Source: Escallonia rubra
Lineage: Eukaryota; Streptophyta; Magnoliopsida; Escalloniales; Escalloniaceae
Assembly: GCA_033065855.1 (NCBI GenBank)
Contig: JAVXUO010002535.1
Location: 124,001 to 188,000, forward strand
Direction of reading: 5' to 3'
Length of the DNA: 64,000 nt
The position numbers and the translations under genes were made by a program. Positions 9,785-20,233 of this stretch are shown piece after piece (positions within the stretch are counted from its first letter, which is position 1; each line of letters opens with the position of its first letter). Under the pieces are notes generated by a model that did not search any database, was not told where the DNA came from, and saw only the letters and a list, made by a program, of their open reading frames with translations.

Positions 9785-12052
9785 CTAACACTCTTCTTCA
9801 TCATCGTCCTTCTCGACCATACCGTCAGGTTCGATACCTAGCACTTTATAATAATTTCTCTTGTCATGATCAGTCCTCTTATTACACAGCACACACTTTC
9901 GCAGTCGTTTCTGACCCGTTGCAACTTTAATCAGACTCTTCATACGAATTGCTTGCTTTCGCCCTTTTGTTTGAGAAATAATTGGATAAAAAATATCTTC
10001 ATCCTCACCTTGCAGGCTAGCTCTGTCAACAACTGGTTGTGAAGCAATGACTAAAGCTCAAGTGATTCTACCGGCTGGAGTATCGGCTGGATTTGTCCGA
10101 ATAGTTGGAGTGTCCCGTCTGTCTGGTATTGCCACCCTGAACTGTCCAAGATTAGCCTTATCCCGTGCGGCTGCTTCAACTTGATACTTGTACCCATCAA
10201 ATGTTGACGCCGCATCCAATGATAAACCATGCATGATGTTACAGAGGTGATTATATCGCAGTGTCTCAGATTGCTCGAAATCAACTGTAACATTGGGCAC
10301 GTAAGGTATGTGACCGTGTATTCTATTGGCTTGCTTCATCCACCGTTCTAAGATATACTCTTTCCAAATTTCATAAGCATTCTTCGTGCTAGAAAACTTC
10401 AACGCGTGTCGACAAAGTATACCTTTATGCTCAAACAATTGACAGTTACAATTAACAAATCCGGTGTACAGACAAACCACTACGGTGAAATGTCTTCTGT
10501 TCTTCGGAACCGAAGAAGAGCAGGGATTGGCAAAATTTGTCACATTTGTCATAGCATAAGCTTTGAGATCTTTGGTGCACTGCTCGTACAACTTTGTCAT
10601 GCTATACTGATTCGACTTTTGTAGTTCCTCTTGAAACTGTCTAAACATTTCCTTTGTATAGACTTGAGCCGCATGAGCCTCCAAAGGTGAAAAAACTAAT
10701 ATGGCTCTTTCTTTGTAAACAGTAGCCGCGTCGGCTTCTCTCTCAAGGAAAAATTTCTTGTCAAGGGCTTTCTGCATCTCAAGTACGAACTCCTTTATAC
10801 TTGAAGAATGGTCTACGTACCCATCAAAGAATGCGTTCATACCTTCGCTTCTCGAGGTCGTAGTCATTTCGGCTGCAAAATACTTTTTGGTGTAGGCACC
10901 GACCCATTGTGTCTTGATCTCATACAACGCTTTCAATCATTCATGATTGTGCAAAGAGTAGTCATCCATTAACTTGGCCCACCTCCTCTCGAACACGTCG
11001 GCCGTCAATGATTTCTTCACACATTTATTAAAGTCACTCTTGAATGTCGGATGGTTTGCATATACATTGTGAAGCCGTTCAGGATATTTGTTGCTTATGT
11101 GCCATATGCACAGGCCATGATGAGTATCTGGAAAGACCCTAGCGATTGCATTTTTCATTGCCAAATCCTGGTCGGTGATGATGGTTTTTGGAAGAATATG
11201 ATACATTGATTCAAGCCAAGTTTCAAATAACCACGTAAATGACTCCTCCGTCCCATCTCTAAGCAGGGCAAAGCCAAACAAGATTGATTGATAGTGGTGG
11301 TTCACCCTCGGTAAATGGAGCAAAAGGCATAGAGTACTTATTTGTGCAGTATGTGGTGTTAAACGTCACAACATCGCCAAAGTTTTGGTAAGCAGCTCTA
11401 GAACGGGCATCCGCCCAAAATATAGTACCAATGCGGTTCTTATTATCCAGTTGGAGACTATAGAAAAAGCCAGAATTCTCACTCTAAAAGCGCTTGAAGA
11501 TATCAAGCGTAGCCTGAGAATCACTCTTCTTAAAAGACTCTCTCCTTTGATCACAAAGTTCATTTCGAATGTCTACTTCGTTGAAGCTCAACTTGTCAAT
11601 CCCCCCAGCCTGGCTTGAGAAAACCCCCATCATTCTAGAAGGTGGAATTTTTGCCTCGGCCATTGTAAATATCAATTGTCTGTGTGCCGCACTTATTTGT
11701 CGGTGCGAATGAATTTGACCGACCTTACTAGGGGTCATCAATTGATGATTATGGCTCAACTCGACTCCCATCACAACCCAATGGTTTTCATTTTTTTGGT
11801 TTCTGCATACACACGGGCCTTGTAGCCGATACCCAAAAATGTGTCCCTTTTTCTTTGTCTTGTTGGCCCTTCATCACTGATCCGAACAACCGGGGGTACA
11901 TGTGGTGCTCCTCTATGACACTCAAATAGTCGGAAACAAATTTGGTCTGTTTTCGCCCGTTTTCTAGTTGTCTTAATTCTAACACCGAAACCCAGCCTTG
12001 TCGAATATGCTCTATAGTATGCTTCAACTTCGTTGCATCCAGTTGTATCCAT
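9785..12052 (-). pseudogene. FAR1/FHY3-related MULE transposase, degraded
   Basis: Domains in order on the minus strand. FAR1-type DNA-binding region (about 12052-11700: AYYRAYSTRLGFGVRI, CFRLFECHRG, then VELSHNHQL). MULE catalytic domain (about 11400-10840: GDVVTF-N-TTY, ILFGFALLRDGTEESFTWLF, TIITDQDLAMKNAI, GLCIWHI, TSRSEGMNAFFDGY). SWIM zinc finger (about 10470-10410: CNCQLFEHKGILCRHALK). C-terminal Cys/His tail (CVLCNKRTDHDKRN) and acidic end stopping at 9785. Of the D-D-E residues, the first is Asn (codon 11358-11360) where the family has Asp in DTTY; the second Asp (TDQD) and the Glu (SEGMN) remain. The reading changes frame several times (near 11790, 11480, 11330 and 10935). Host FAR1 genes have the same order, but the position between MULE termini argues for the transposase. 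Confidence 0.85.
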
Positions 12053-12361
12053 ATTTATATTAAAATCTACATAAATATTTTTTTATAAATTATCAACACA
12101 TCATAAAATTAACATTAAGTTTTGTAAAGTAAAGAAACTGAAATGAAATGAAAAGGAAAAACTTACTATGTAGTATTGTTGCTTTCAAGTGTCTCCTCCT
12201 TCAAGATAATTGCTCCAATTTTGAACACAAACCAATATCACCAACTATGGATTAGCTAGTTTCAAGATATAAGTAAAACTTACTAGATCTAATTGAACTT
12301 GGATTCTTGCTAGAGACTTAAAGCTTTGTGATGTTGGAAGAGTTTAATAGAGTTTTTGTTT

Positions 12362-12650
12362 GGGGTTGATGAAAGATGTGGTGGTGAAGAAATGTGGGTT
12401 TAGGGTTTATGGAGGATGAAGAAATGGTTAGGATTTGGGGTTGATGAAAGATGTGGTGGTGAAGAAATGTGGGTTTAGGGTTTATGAAGGATGAAAAAAT
12501 GGTTCGGATTTGGGGTTGATGAAAGATGTGGTGGTGAAGAAACGGGGGTTTAGGGTTTATGGAAGATGAAGAAACGGGGGTTTAGGGTTTATGGAAGATG
12601 AAGAAATGGGGGTTTAGGGTTTATGGAGGATGAAGAAATGGTTAGGGCTC
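12362..12650 (+). repeat. Tandem repeats of 75 bp then 32 bp containing TTTAGGG
   Basis: Three 75 bp units begin GGGGTTGATGAAAGATGTGG at 12362, 12437 and 12512. They pass into about three shorter 32 bp units of GAAGAAACGGGGGTTTAGGG type. Every unit carries GGGTTTAGGGTTTATGG, which contains the plant telomere-type TTTAGGG motif. They lie in the leader of the minus-strand transposase. Confidence 0.9.
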
Positions 12651-12659
12651 GTGAGTGGG

Positions 12660-12835
12660 GAAGAAAAATAAAGAAAGAAATAGAGAGATAGAGAGAAAAA
12701 GAAAAAGATTAAAAGGGTGTTAGAGAGAGAGAAAAAAAAGGATCCACTCTGAGAGAGAGAGAGAGAGAGAGAATGTAAGTGAGAGAGAGAAAAAAGGAAT
12801 CCAATAAGAGAGAGAGAGAGAGAGATTGCCAAAAG
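12660..12835. repeat. GA-rich low-complexity tract
   Basis: Repeated GAGAGA and GAAAAA runs between the 32 bp units and the subterminal motif array. The open frames across it are compositional. Confidence 0.8.
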
Positions 12836-12856
12836 TAAAGGAGGAAGGACATCCCC

Positions 12857-13135
12857 AACCGCCACAAAGAGTAGCGGTTAGGTGCCCACACCGCTACTCT
12901 TTGTAGCAGCTAAGGGGTCTTTTAATGCTTTTTTAATGAAGCTATTGGAAGTTTAATGCTTTTTTAATGCAGCTGTGGGAAGTTTAAAGGCATGCCCCAA
13001 CTGCCAGAAAGAGTAGCGGTTGGGGGTTTTCACGTGGGCCCCTAACCGCTACTCTTTGTAGCGGTTGGGTTTTTTTTTTCCCTTCCAGGGGTATTTTTGG
13101 GTATTTTGCAACCGCTTTAAATAGTTGCGGTTACC
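12857..13135. repeat. Subterminal array of CCGCTACTCTTTGTAGCGG motifs
   Basis: Copies or half-copies lie at about 12857-12882 (inverted), 12890-12911, 12998-13020 (inverted), 13047-13070 (complete palindrome) and 13111-13135 (degenerate, TTTAAATAG spacer). A complete copy also lies at 9271-9295 in the centre of the palindrome. GTAGCGGTTxGG is the constant edge. Subterminal motif arrays are where transposases of several families bind; that role is inference here. Confidence 0.8.
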
Positions 13136-13138
13136 ATT

Positions 13139-13237
13139 TTTTGAAAAAAAAAAGGATAGATCTGGTCCATCCACGAGTACACGTGGACGGCCAGATTTAT
13201 GGTGGTTATTTCTCCACCGGTAGATGTGGATCGGCTC

Positions 13238-13239
<2 letters not shown>
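13139..13239 (-). repeat. Right terminal inverted repeat of the large MULE
   Basis: The reverse complement of the left end: A-run, AGATCTGG, TCCAC...GTGGAC, ending GATCGGCTCC at the (AT)n tract 13240-13277. Confidence 0.65.

Positions 13240-13277
<38 letters not shown>
13240..13277. repeat. (AT)n tract at the right edge of the large MULE
   Basis: AT dinucleotides beginning directly after the element terminus CGGCTCCAC; see the matching tract at 5035-5059. Confidence 0.9.
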
Positions 13278-13279
<2 letters not shown>

Positions 13280-13408
13280 AGTCATTTTTCAAAAAAGGTA
13301 AGGAAAAATATCTATTTTTCTCAAGTGCATTGTTTACTTTAGACACACTTAATTTGTTTGAAAATACTTTATACTAAAAACTTGAGAAAAGAAAAAGGAA
13401 AGAAAATT

Positions 13409-15591
13409 ACCTGATCATCCGGGAGTGTTTCGACATCCGAATCGCTTCTCTTCCTATCATCAATCGGTTTATCTTTCTCGTTGTATTTTGCATCAAGATA
13501 ATCCTTATAACATACATATAACTCGAGTTACTCGGGGTTAAACTCCTTCTGTCATCCAACACCATCCCGCTCGCTGAAAATGCCGACTCTTAAGCAACCA
13601 TGGAGGCTTGCACAGGTTGTACATCCCGGACAATTTGGGATAAAGTTTTATACATTTTTTCATTTTGTTTTCAAAAAGTTAACAAATCAAAATTCATATG
13701 TTCTTCCATTGATAAAGCAGAATAATGATTAGTATTTCCATACAAACCAATCACATTAAAAGAGAAAAAAGTAAACGAACCTGCTGAACTAGAAGTACCT
13801 TCTACCAGTAGTTGTCTTACTACTAGATGTTCAAGGCCTTTAAGATATGACGCATTATACATTTCACCGCTCGACGATGAAGCTCGCCCACGCACATCAA
13901 CATAATTTTGATATAGGTTATACAGATCCTCCAATGTTGTGCTCACTTTCGCTGTAAGGTTGGTTGTTTTTCTCATCCGTGTAGCACATTAGTCTTGATA
14001 TCTCAGTATCGAAACTTTCGCGCCATGCAACTTTAACCTATGATCTAAACAAGTGGCTACAGCAAAAATAGTAGGCAATTCCGCCCAATATTTATTAAAC
14101 TTAATATCCATTTGTTTTACTATTTTCTTAAAGGGTCCTACATATCTCCATTTCGTTAATATTGTAACCATTGTGAGAATTTCTACCACAACGATAGGAG
14201 TACCAGAAAATAAATTGAAAGACGTGTAAATTGCCTCCAAAAATTTGGATAGCTGTGCAGCCATCTGTCATTCAATGTGAATTGGCAAGCCTTGTGGAAA
14301 CGTGGTTAGTAAAAAATGCGTGTACACTTTTTTGTACACCAAAACATGTAAAAGCATATGATATGTGGAGTTCTACTTATGGACGACATCTATAAATGAT
14401 CTCCTACGAGGCACATTATATTGAATACACAAAGCTATAAATTGTTGTGTTCTCAAACCTAAACTATTAATAAACGCTGCCATACCCCTTATTATGAGAA
14501 GAATATCTCCTGCAGCAGCTAAACAATCTTGAACAATTAAATTAATTATATGTCAAACGCATGGAACATGAAATAATTCACCAGCAAGTACAGGTTGAAG
14601 GCTTTCCTTCAAGGCTGAAATAACATCTTTATTGTTAGAAGCATTATCAAAACTGATACTCATAATCTTGTTCTTTATTTTAAACGTAGTACATGCATTA
14701 ATTATAATAGTAGCAATGTTAGCTGCATCACGCGGATAAGGAAAGAGTTCGAAAGTGATGATTCTCTTGTTCATAGTCCAATCATAATCAATTCAATGGG
14801 CCATCACACAAGCATAACTAACAAAAGTAAAATGAGATTTCCAAACATCAGAAGTAAGACTAACTCTACCATCAAAATTATCAAAATAATTAATCAAGCG
14901 TGTTTTAGCAGCAATATACTGTCTAAGTGCATTGGATCTAGTTGTGTTTCTATGCACCTTTTTTGTACAAAGGTTGCACCTAAGTGGTCATATATCTAGA
15001 GTCCTTAACATTATCGACAAAACTAAAAGGTTGTACATCGTGAATAATAAATTCAGCAAGATAACTTACCGTCAAAAGATAATTGCATTTGGCTAGGTTC
15101 GACATGGCCTTGTTTAAGTGCACACGGAGGATAATGTCTATTAAGATGTCCATTACCACTACCACACGAAAATAATTTACCACAGTACTTACATTGAGCT
15201 CTTCAGATGTCGTCAACCATAATATCATCAAAATGATTCCAACACACGGCTTTCTTTTTTTTGCCTTTTGGACTTGTGGTGGACTACCGAAAGGATTGTT
15301 CGATCCTTCACTATAATGACCGCTCATCTGGTTAAAATTCTGCCCCGGAGTAGTAGCTTTACCAACCGAGCTATGTCCTTGACTATAATGCAGGGTATCT
15401 TGTGAGGGTGTATATTCAAAATCTAGAATGTTTTGGTTGAACTCCCAATTGGCTTGAGTATCTATACTCATTCATGGCGGATCTTGAAAATCGAATGGTT
15501 GTGGTGGTGCTTGGATTGGTGCTTGTGGTGGTGGTGGTGGTGCTTGTGATGGTGCTCCACGTTTGCTACGTGATTTAAAAAATCGAGACAT
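13409..15591 (-). pseudogene. hAT-superfamily transposase (RICESLEEPER-like), degraded
   Basis: Minus-strand blocks in hAT order. N-terminal start MSRFFKSRSKRGAPSQ with a Pro/Gln-rich tail (15591). BED-type zinc finger (about 15260-15090: NHFDDIMVDD, AQCKYCGKLFSC, GHLNRH). Catalytic region text MSISFDNASNN (about 14650). MAAQLSKFLEAIYTSFN through WAELPTIFAVATCLDHRLK (14264-14030), the DUF4413-like part. Finally the hATC dimerisation text SAFSASGMVLDDRRS (about 13580). Stops and frame changes divide it into at least six pieces, for example a TGA after QDPP at about 15478, so it is inactive. No terminal inverted repeats or 8 bp duplication could be assigned. It lies directly right of the large MULE. 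Confidence 0.8.
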
Positions 15592-15637
15592 ATTTGACGC
15601 TAAATTTGTTTTCACAAGAATGAAAAATAAAACTAGT

Positions 15638-15847
15638 AAGAGTAAATGCAAAGGAATAAGAGTAGTAAATAATTAAATAATACTTGTAATTGAAAATTGG
15701 AAAGAGTTAGTACTTAGTAACAAATAACAATGGTAGCAAAGCTTGTAGAATTTAGTAAGAGTAACTAAATGCTAAGGAATAAGAGTAGCATATAATTAAC
15801 TAATACTTATAATTGAAAATTGGAGAGGGTTAATACTTAGTAACAAA
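15638..15847 (+). repeat. Direct tandem duplication, about 120 bp period
   Basis: The block from TAAGAGTAA through GGAATAAGAGTAG and AATTGAAAATTGGA to TACTTAGTAACAAAT occurs at about 15638-15725 and again at about 15757-15847. It lies upstream of the hAT start and is followed by a (TA)n tract at 15849-15886. Confidence 0.85.

Positions 15848-15848
<1 letters not shown>

Positions 15849-15886
<38 letters not shown>
15849..15886. repeat. (TA)n microsatellite
   Basis: TA dinucleotides between the 120 bp duplication and the Copia fossil. Confidence 0.95.
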
Positions 15887-15887
<1 letters not shown>

Positions 15888-15889
15888 GT

Positions 15890-17460
15890 ATGGAGTCATT
15901 GAAGATGACCATTATGCTCCCACCAAGTAGATTAGGGATAAACTTGTGCCAAAGGAGAAATCTGAATTTAGTGACTATGATAAAAATATGCTTTGCATGA
16001 ATTCTAAAGTTAAGAATTGTCTTGTTTGGGCTCTAAACACAAATAAACTCAATCGAGTTATTAGGTATGATTCGGCTAAGAGTATGTGGAATACACTTCA
16101 AGTCACTCATGAAGGAACTTCTCTTCTAAGAGATTCAAAGAGAATATGAATTGTTTGAAATGTTTTCCGATGAATCCATTACGGAAATGAATTTTCATTT
16201 CACTAAAATTGTTAATACTTTGAAATAATTAGGAAAAGATTTCTTTAAGGGTGATCTTGTGAGAAAGGTAATTAGGTCATTACCTAGAGAATGTGATGCA
16301 AAAATCACTGCACTTCAAGAATCAAAGGATCTTAATACCTTTTCGTTGGATGAATTAATTTGCTCCTTGATGACCTATGAAATGCAACTCGAATCATCTG
16401 GGCAAAAAGTTCCAAACAAGAATAAGAAGTGCATTTATCAACGATGGATCAATCTTCAAGTGACGAGGAAGAGGACTTGAATAACAAGGAGATAGACATA
16501 CTTGCAAAAGAATTCAATGAGTTTCTCAAAATTAAGAAAGTTGGAAACTCACACAAGAGTAAGAATGATTCAAGTGTAGAGATTATCTCATGGGAGAATA
16601 AGAAGAAGAAAGGGTCAAGAAAGAAGCACTCCATAAAGACATAAATCGAAGCCATCATTTGTAGTGATGATGACTCAATTGGAGAGGAAGGTGGTCATTT
16701 CGATGATAGAGATGCAAATCTATGCTTCATGACTCAAAAAGATAATGAGGTAAATTATTCATATAGTGATAGTGATAGTGATAGCAATTGCTCTAATGAT
16801 GATATTTGTGATGCTTACGCTTTTTTATATGAAGAATCCATGAAATTAACCAAGAAAAATTGTGCTTTAAAAAAACAAGTGCATGCAATTTCAAAAGAGC
16901 TAGATGACTTAAAAAGTGAAAATAACTGCATGCCAAGAATGAATGCATATCTAGCCATTTATATGTGGAGCATGTGAATAATGATTTGGTTGAATAGATT
17001 GTGAGCATTACAAGCACAAAACAAATCTCTTGTGATACTTTGATTCTAGAAAAACAAAATGAAAATTTAAAGCTTGAGATTTGTGATTTGAAAAAATGCC
17101 TTGAAAATTTTGTTGATGGTAAAAATAACTTGGATGTCATGCTTGGACACCAAAGAGTTGGCATAAACAAGGGCAGTGTGGATTAGATCCCCTTACCTTG
17201 CCTCCTGAAGTTTTTAAACAACAAACTATGTTAAATGTTCTTCCAAGACAATCAAAGAACTATTGCACACCTTTTACACATTGTGGTTGGTGCAATAAGA
17301 AAGGGCATACGAGTAGTTATTGTTCTTGTAGAATTGTTTATGTTGGAGGTGTAAAAAAAATGTGGGTTGTTAAAGAGTCTTAATGTTGCTAAGACTAACA
17401 CTTATGGACCCAAGAAAATATGGGTACCAAAAGTTAGATCTAAATTGTGATTGTAGGTTG
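15890..17460 (+). mobile_element. Ty1/Copia retrotransposon fossil, gag region
   Basis: The translated stretch matches the UBN2/gag domain of plant Copia elements (text such as YDSAKSMWNTLQVTHEGT and VIRSLPRECDAKITALQE), followed by the acidic linker typical of this family, a CCHC-type zinc-knuckle text (CNKKGHTSSYC), and the phrase usually found between gag and pol. It is broken in several places, and no protease, integrase or reverse transcriptase follows. An old, internally reduced copy. Confidence 0.8.
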
Positions 17461-18220
17461 TTCAAAACAAAGACAAATAGCAAGAAGGAGAAGACTCCAA
17501 GAAAAATTTGAAAAGGAGGAGTAACAAGCTAAATCTTAAAGGGGAGTAAGCATTCCAAGATTTGAGATGCTACATTAAATGAGGAGAGTCTCAAAGCTTG
17601 TCAGAAAAGATGGAACTTCAAGAAAATCTCTCATGAGCTACAATCCTTGGTAATTCACCAAGAGCGTAAAACTTAGCTCTATTCTACATTGTGCTATACG
17701 TTAAACTTATATGTCATGAAGCATGCTTAAACGGTCATATTTATTTCTCATGATATAAATAACTTGATTGTTTTGCATTCATGCAAACTATAGTTAAAAA
17801 AACAATTGTCATATCCTTGACTGCTTACTTCTCTATATTATAATCTTGGATACTTTTAGGATTTAGATGAAGATGTATAGTCCTCTTGCACCTATATTGG
17901 AAATATTGATTATTGATGACCATCATTCGCTTTGTGGAAATTTCATGTTTAAAGTGTGTCATCTTAATGCTTCACATTGCCATTCATACACACACCCCTT
18001 TTGGTAATGCCAAAAAGAGAGCATGACTCAATTAGACATTTAGTTATGTTTGTTGGATATTGTTGGCATGCATTGATTGAGGGGGAGCATACATTAGGAT
18101 GGAATATGCATAAAATAACTTGATAAGGGGAGCTTACATGCTTGAATCATATACTGTCTTGTTACTCTTGAAAAATGCATGAAGTAGAAGAGATTATTGA
18201 GTTACATTTCATATTTTTCT
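17461..18220 (+). other. Probable non-coding remainder of the Copia fossil
   Basis: No coding region. A purine-rich TTGAGGGGGAGCATACATT (about 18077-18096) looks like the polypurine tract that precedes the 3' LTR in this family, suggesting that the pol region has been lost between gag and the 3' end. I could not define the LTR edges. Confidence 0.4.
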
Positions 18221-18261
18221 TTGGATCATGAAGGAATCCTTGATGTCCGTTGCGACCAACC

Positions 18262-18330
18262 CGAGGAAAACACACACGCACGCACGCACGCACGAACACA
18301 CGCACACACACATACACGTGACAAACCCAC
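18262..18330. repeat. CACG/CACA microsatellite
   Basis: ACGCACGC and ACACACAC repeats, producing spurious open frames on both strands; followed to about 18550 by a C-rich stretch with no recognisable protein. Confidence 0.9.
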
Positions 18331-18559
18331 AGACTAACACACGACACTCACAGACACCCCACCACTGGTTTCGCGCAACGAACCACCCCTGGTGCCGCCA
18401 CCCACATCAACATCCAGTTGCGCCACCTTTAAATCCTTCCACTCCCTACCCCACCACCGCCCACCCCCCATATCGCCCAAAATCCCCACCTAGCCATGCC
18501 GCCTTTAATGTCTTCCACCATCGAATCCCCCACCTTACCCCCAACCCTGCCTGAATTCC

Positions 18560-19600
18560 TCGTATGCTCGCGATATTACCTTCCATATGTGATGAGAAAA
18601 GAGACGGCCTAGGGGCACGCAGCCAAAGTAGGGGTGCAAAATGAAAGACGTGGCTAACTTATGACCCAAGTCGTCAGTGCATACCCCCAGATGAGATTAA
18701 AGAGAGAGAAGAAAGAAAATGAAATGGATTCAAAATTTTGAACCTGACAAATGAAAATGGTGGGCAGCAATTCAAACTTTCTGGAAACTTTGAGTTTCTA
18801 ACTTCCATAACTATGGCTAAGGATTAATAGCTGGATATTTGGCCCAAAAGCTGTCAACCTTACTTAGTTGGCACAGTTTTACTGGCAGTCTAACATCACA
18901 TAAGCAAATGACGTGGTGTTAGACAACCGCCATATTTTTTCTTGTTGCAGTGTGATTATTTTAGCGGTGGTGGTGATTGTTTGGATCAACTCACTACATA
19001 ATGAGACGAAGCACGGTGGGTTAGTCTAGTACTCTATTGGGACTTGTGAAATACAATATGCTAGTCTATATAAAAAAATATTACTAATATTAAAACAACT
19101 TTTTAGATTCTGGACTAACATATAAGATTTTAAAATTCAATAGAGTTAATTGATATTATCGCCTAACCTTAGGGAGGGCAGGGACAGCTTCCCTTTTTTC
19201 TTTTGTAGCAATATTTATAAGGTCTTTGGTGCTGTAAGTGAAGCTCAAATAGCAAAAAAGTACCACTCAAATATCATTTATCCTTTTTGGGCATCAGGTT
19301 AGACTAATTACTTTCAATTCCGGTCTCTAAATTTCTCATGGTCTTCAAAAAAGACCTTAAGTCGCTCAAATATCATTCCATGACTTCTCACTATTTTTTA
19401 TATAATGAAAAATATGAAGTTCAAATATCATTATTTTCTTTATATTCATTTTCTTTTGTGGGCATTAGGTAATACTTCACTTTTAGTCCCATTCTTCTTG
19501 GACTTTCCCCATGGTCATGGTGCATTATTGTCCAACTATAGTTAGGGATAATTGCTGAATATAACATGTAATATAGCTTACTTTTGGAAGGTATGTACCA
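18560..19600. other. Intergenic; nothing recognised
   Basis: A+T-rich spacer with short open frames only. No domain, repeat family or terminus could be recognised. Confidence 0.3.
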
Positions 19601-19609
19601 GTAAAAAGT

Positions 19610-19720
19610 GGTAAAATGCACTTTGATCCCCTACAATTCAGACTGGAAGCGATATGCTCCCCTCTTTTTTAAAAAGTTAAACTAAACCTACATATACTCC
19701 TCGAAAGTGGGCACATTGGA
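19610..19720 (+). repeat. Dispersed repeat, copy 2 (pair with 4628-4708)
   Basis: Shares the ordered phrases AAATGCACTTTG, CTGGAAGC, CTCCCCTCTTTT and CGAAAGTGGG with 4628-4708 in the same orientation. Confidence 0.5.
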
Positions 19721-19803
19721 TTAATTCCATGACCTTAACCCTGTTTTTGGTTAGGAATTTCTTGGCATCTTTAAAAGACCAAAATATCCTTTTTAGAACA
19801 ATA

Positions 19804-20194
19804 CAAACACACCTTAACCCCCCCCCCCCCCCCAACCCAACACACACATGCGCGCGCGCTCGCGCACAAATACCTTTAACCCACCACGGTTGCCCCCTTC
19901 CCTGATCACCCCCAAACAACTGCACCCTACACACACATACACATTACGGTTCCCCCCAACCCCCGTCTCATCCCCTACACACACACAGAGAGAGCATGTA
20001 AACACACTGAGCACACACACATAAACATAAACCCATACCCCCACACACACAAAAACACACACGTACATGCGCGCGCGAAAAGAACACACACACAAAATCA
20101 CAATTACCTAAACGTGCACATACATTCAAACACACATTGCACATACACACACTGATGGGGATAAAATGTGTGGGTGTGGAAGGGTGGAGGCGAC

Positions 20195-20233
<39 letters not shown>

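Larger units (their letters stand above)
5061..13239. mobile_element. Large Mutator-like element with PMD-Ulp1 and FAR1-type transposase
   Basis: About 8.2 kb between inverted termini. The left end (5061-5160) and the reverse complement of the right end (13139-13239) align as GGAGCxGATCC, then a variable stretch, then GTCCACG...GTGGA...CCAGATCT followed by a T-run. Inside, left to right: a captured LRR fragment; a PMD and Ulp1-peptidase coding unit (+); a ~950 bp palindrome; a FAR1/MULE transposase (-); tandem repeats; and arrays of a CCGCTAC/GTAGCGG motif. Ulp1-bearing MULEs (Kaonashi/KI type) and PMD-bearing MULEs are known in plants. Here both sit together with the transposase. All coding parts are broken and the first catalytic Asp of the transposase is replaced, so this copy cannot move itself. 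I cannot prove the two units were always one element rather than nested elements. Confidence 0.75.

Noticed and set aside
9785-12052. Host FAR1/FHY3 transcription factor gene
   Set aside because: Domain order fits, but it is frameshifted, lacks a catalytic-like Asp as many broken copies do, and sits between MULE inverted repeats with subterminal motifs, so transposase is the better call.
12614-12891. Two Ser/Leu/Phe-rich minus-strand frames
   Set aside because: Translation of GA-rich low-complexity sequence in the MULE leader.
19677-20150. Cys/Val-rich minus-strand frames resembling small secreted proteins
   Set aside because: Periodic CVCV pattern is the translation of GT dinucleotides.
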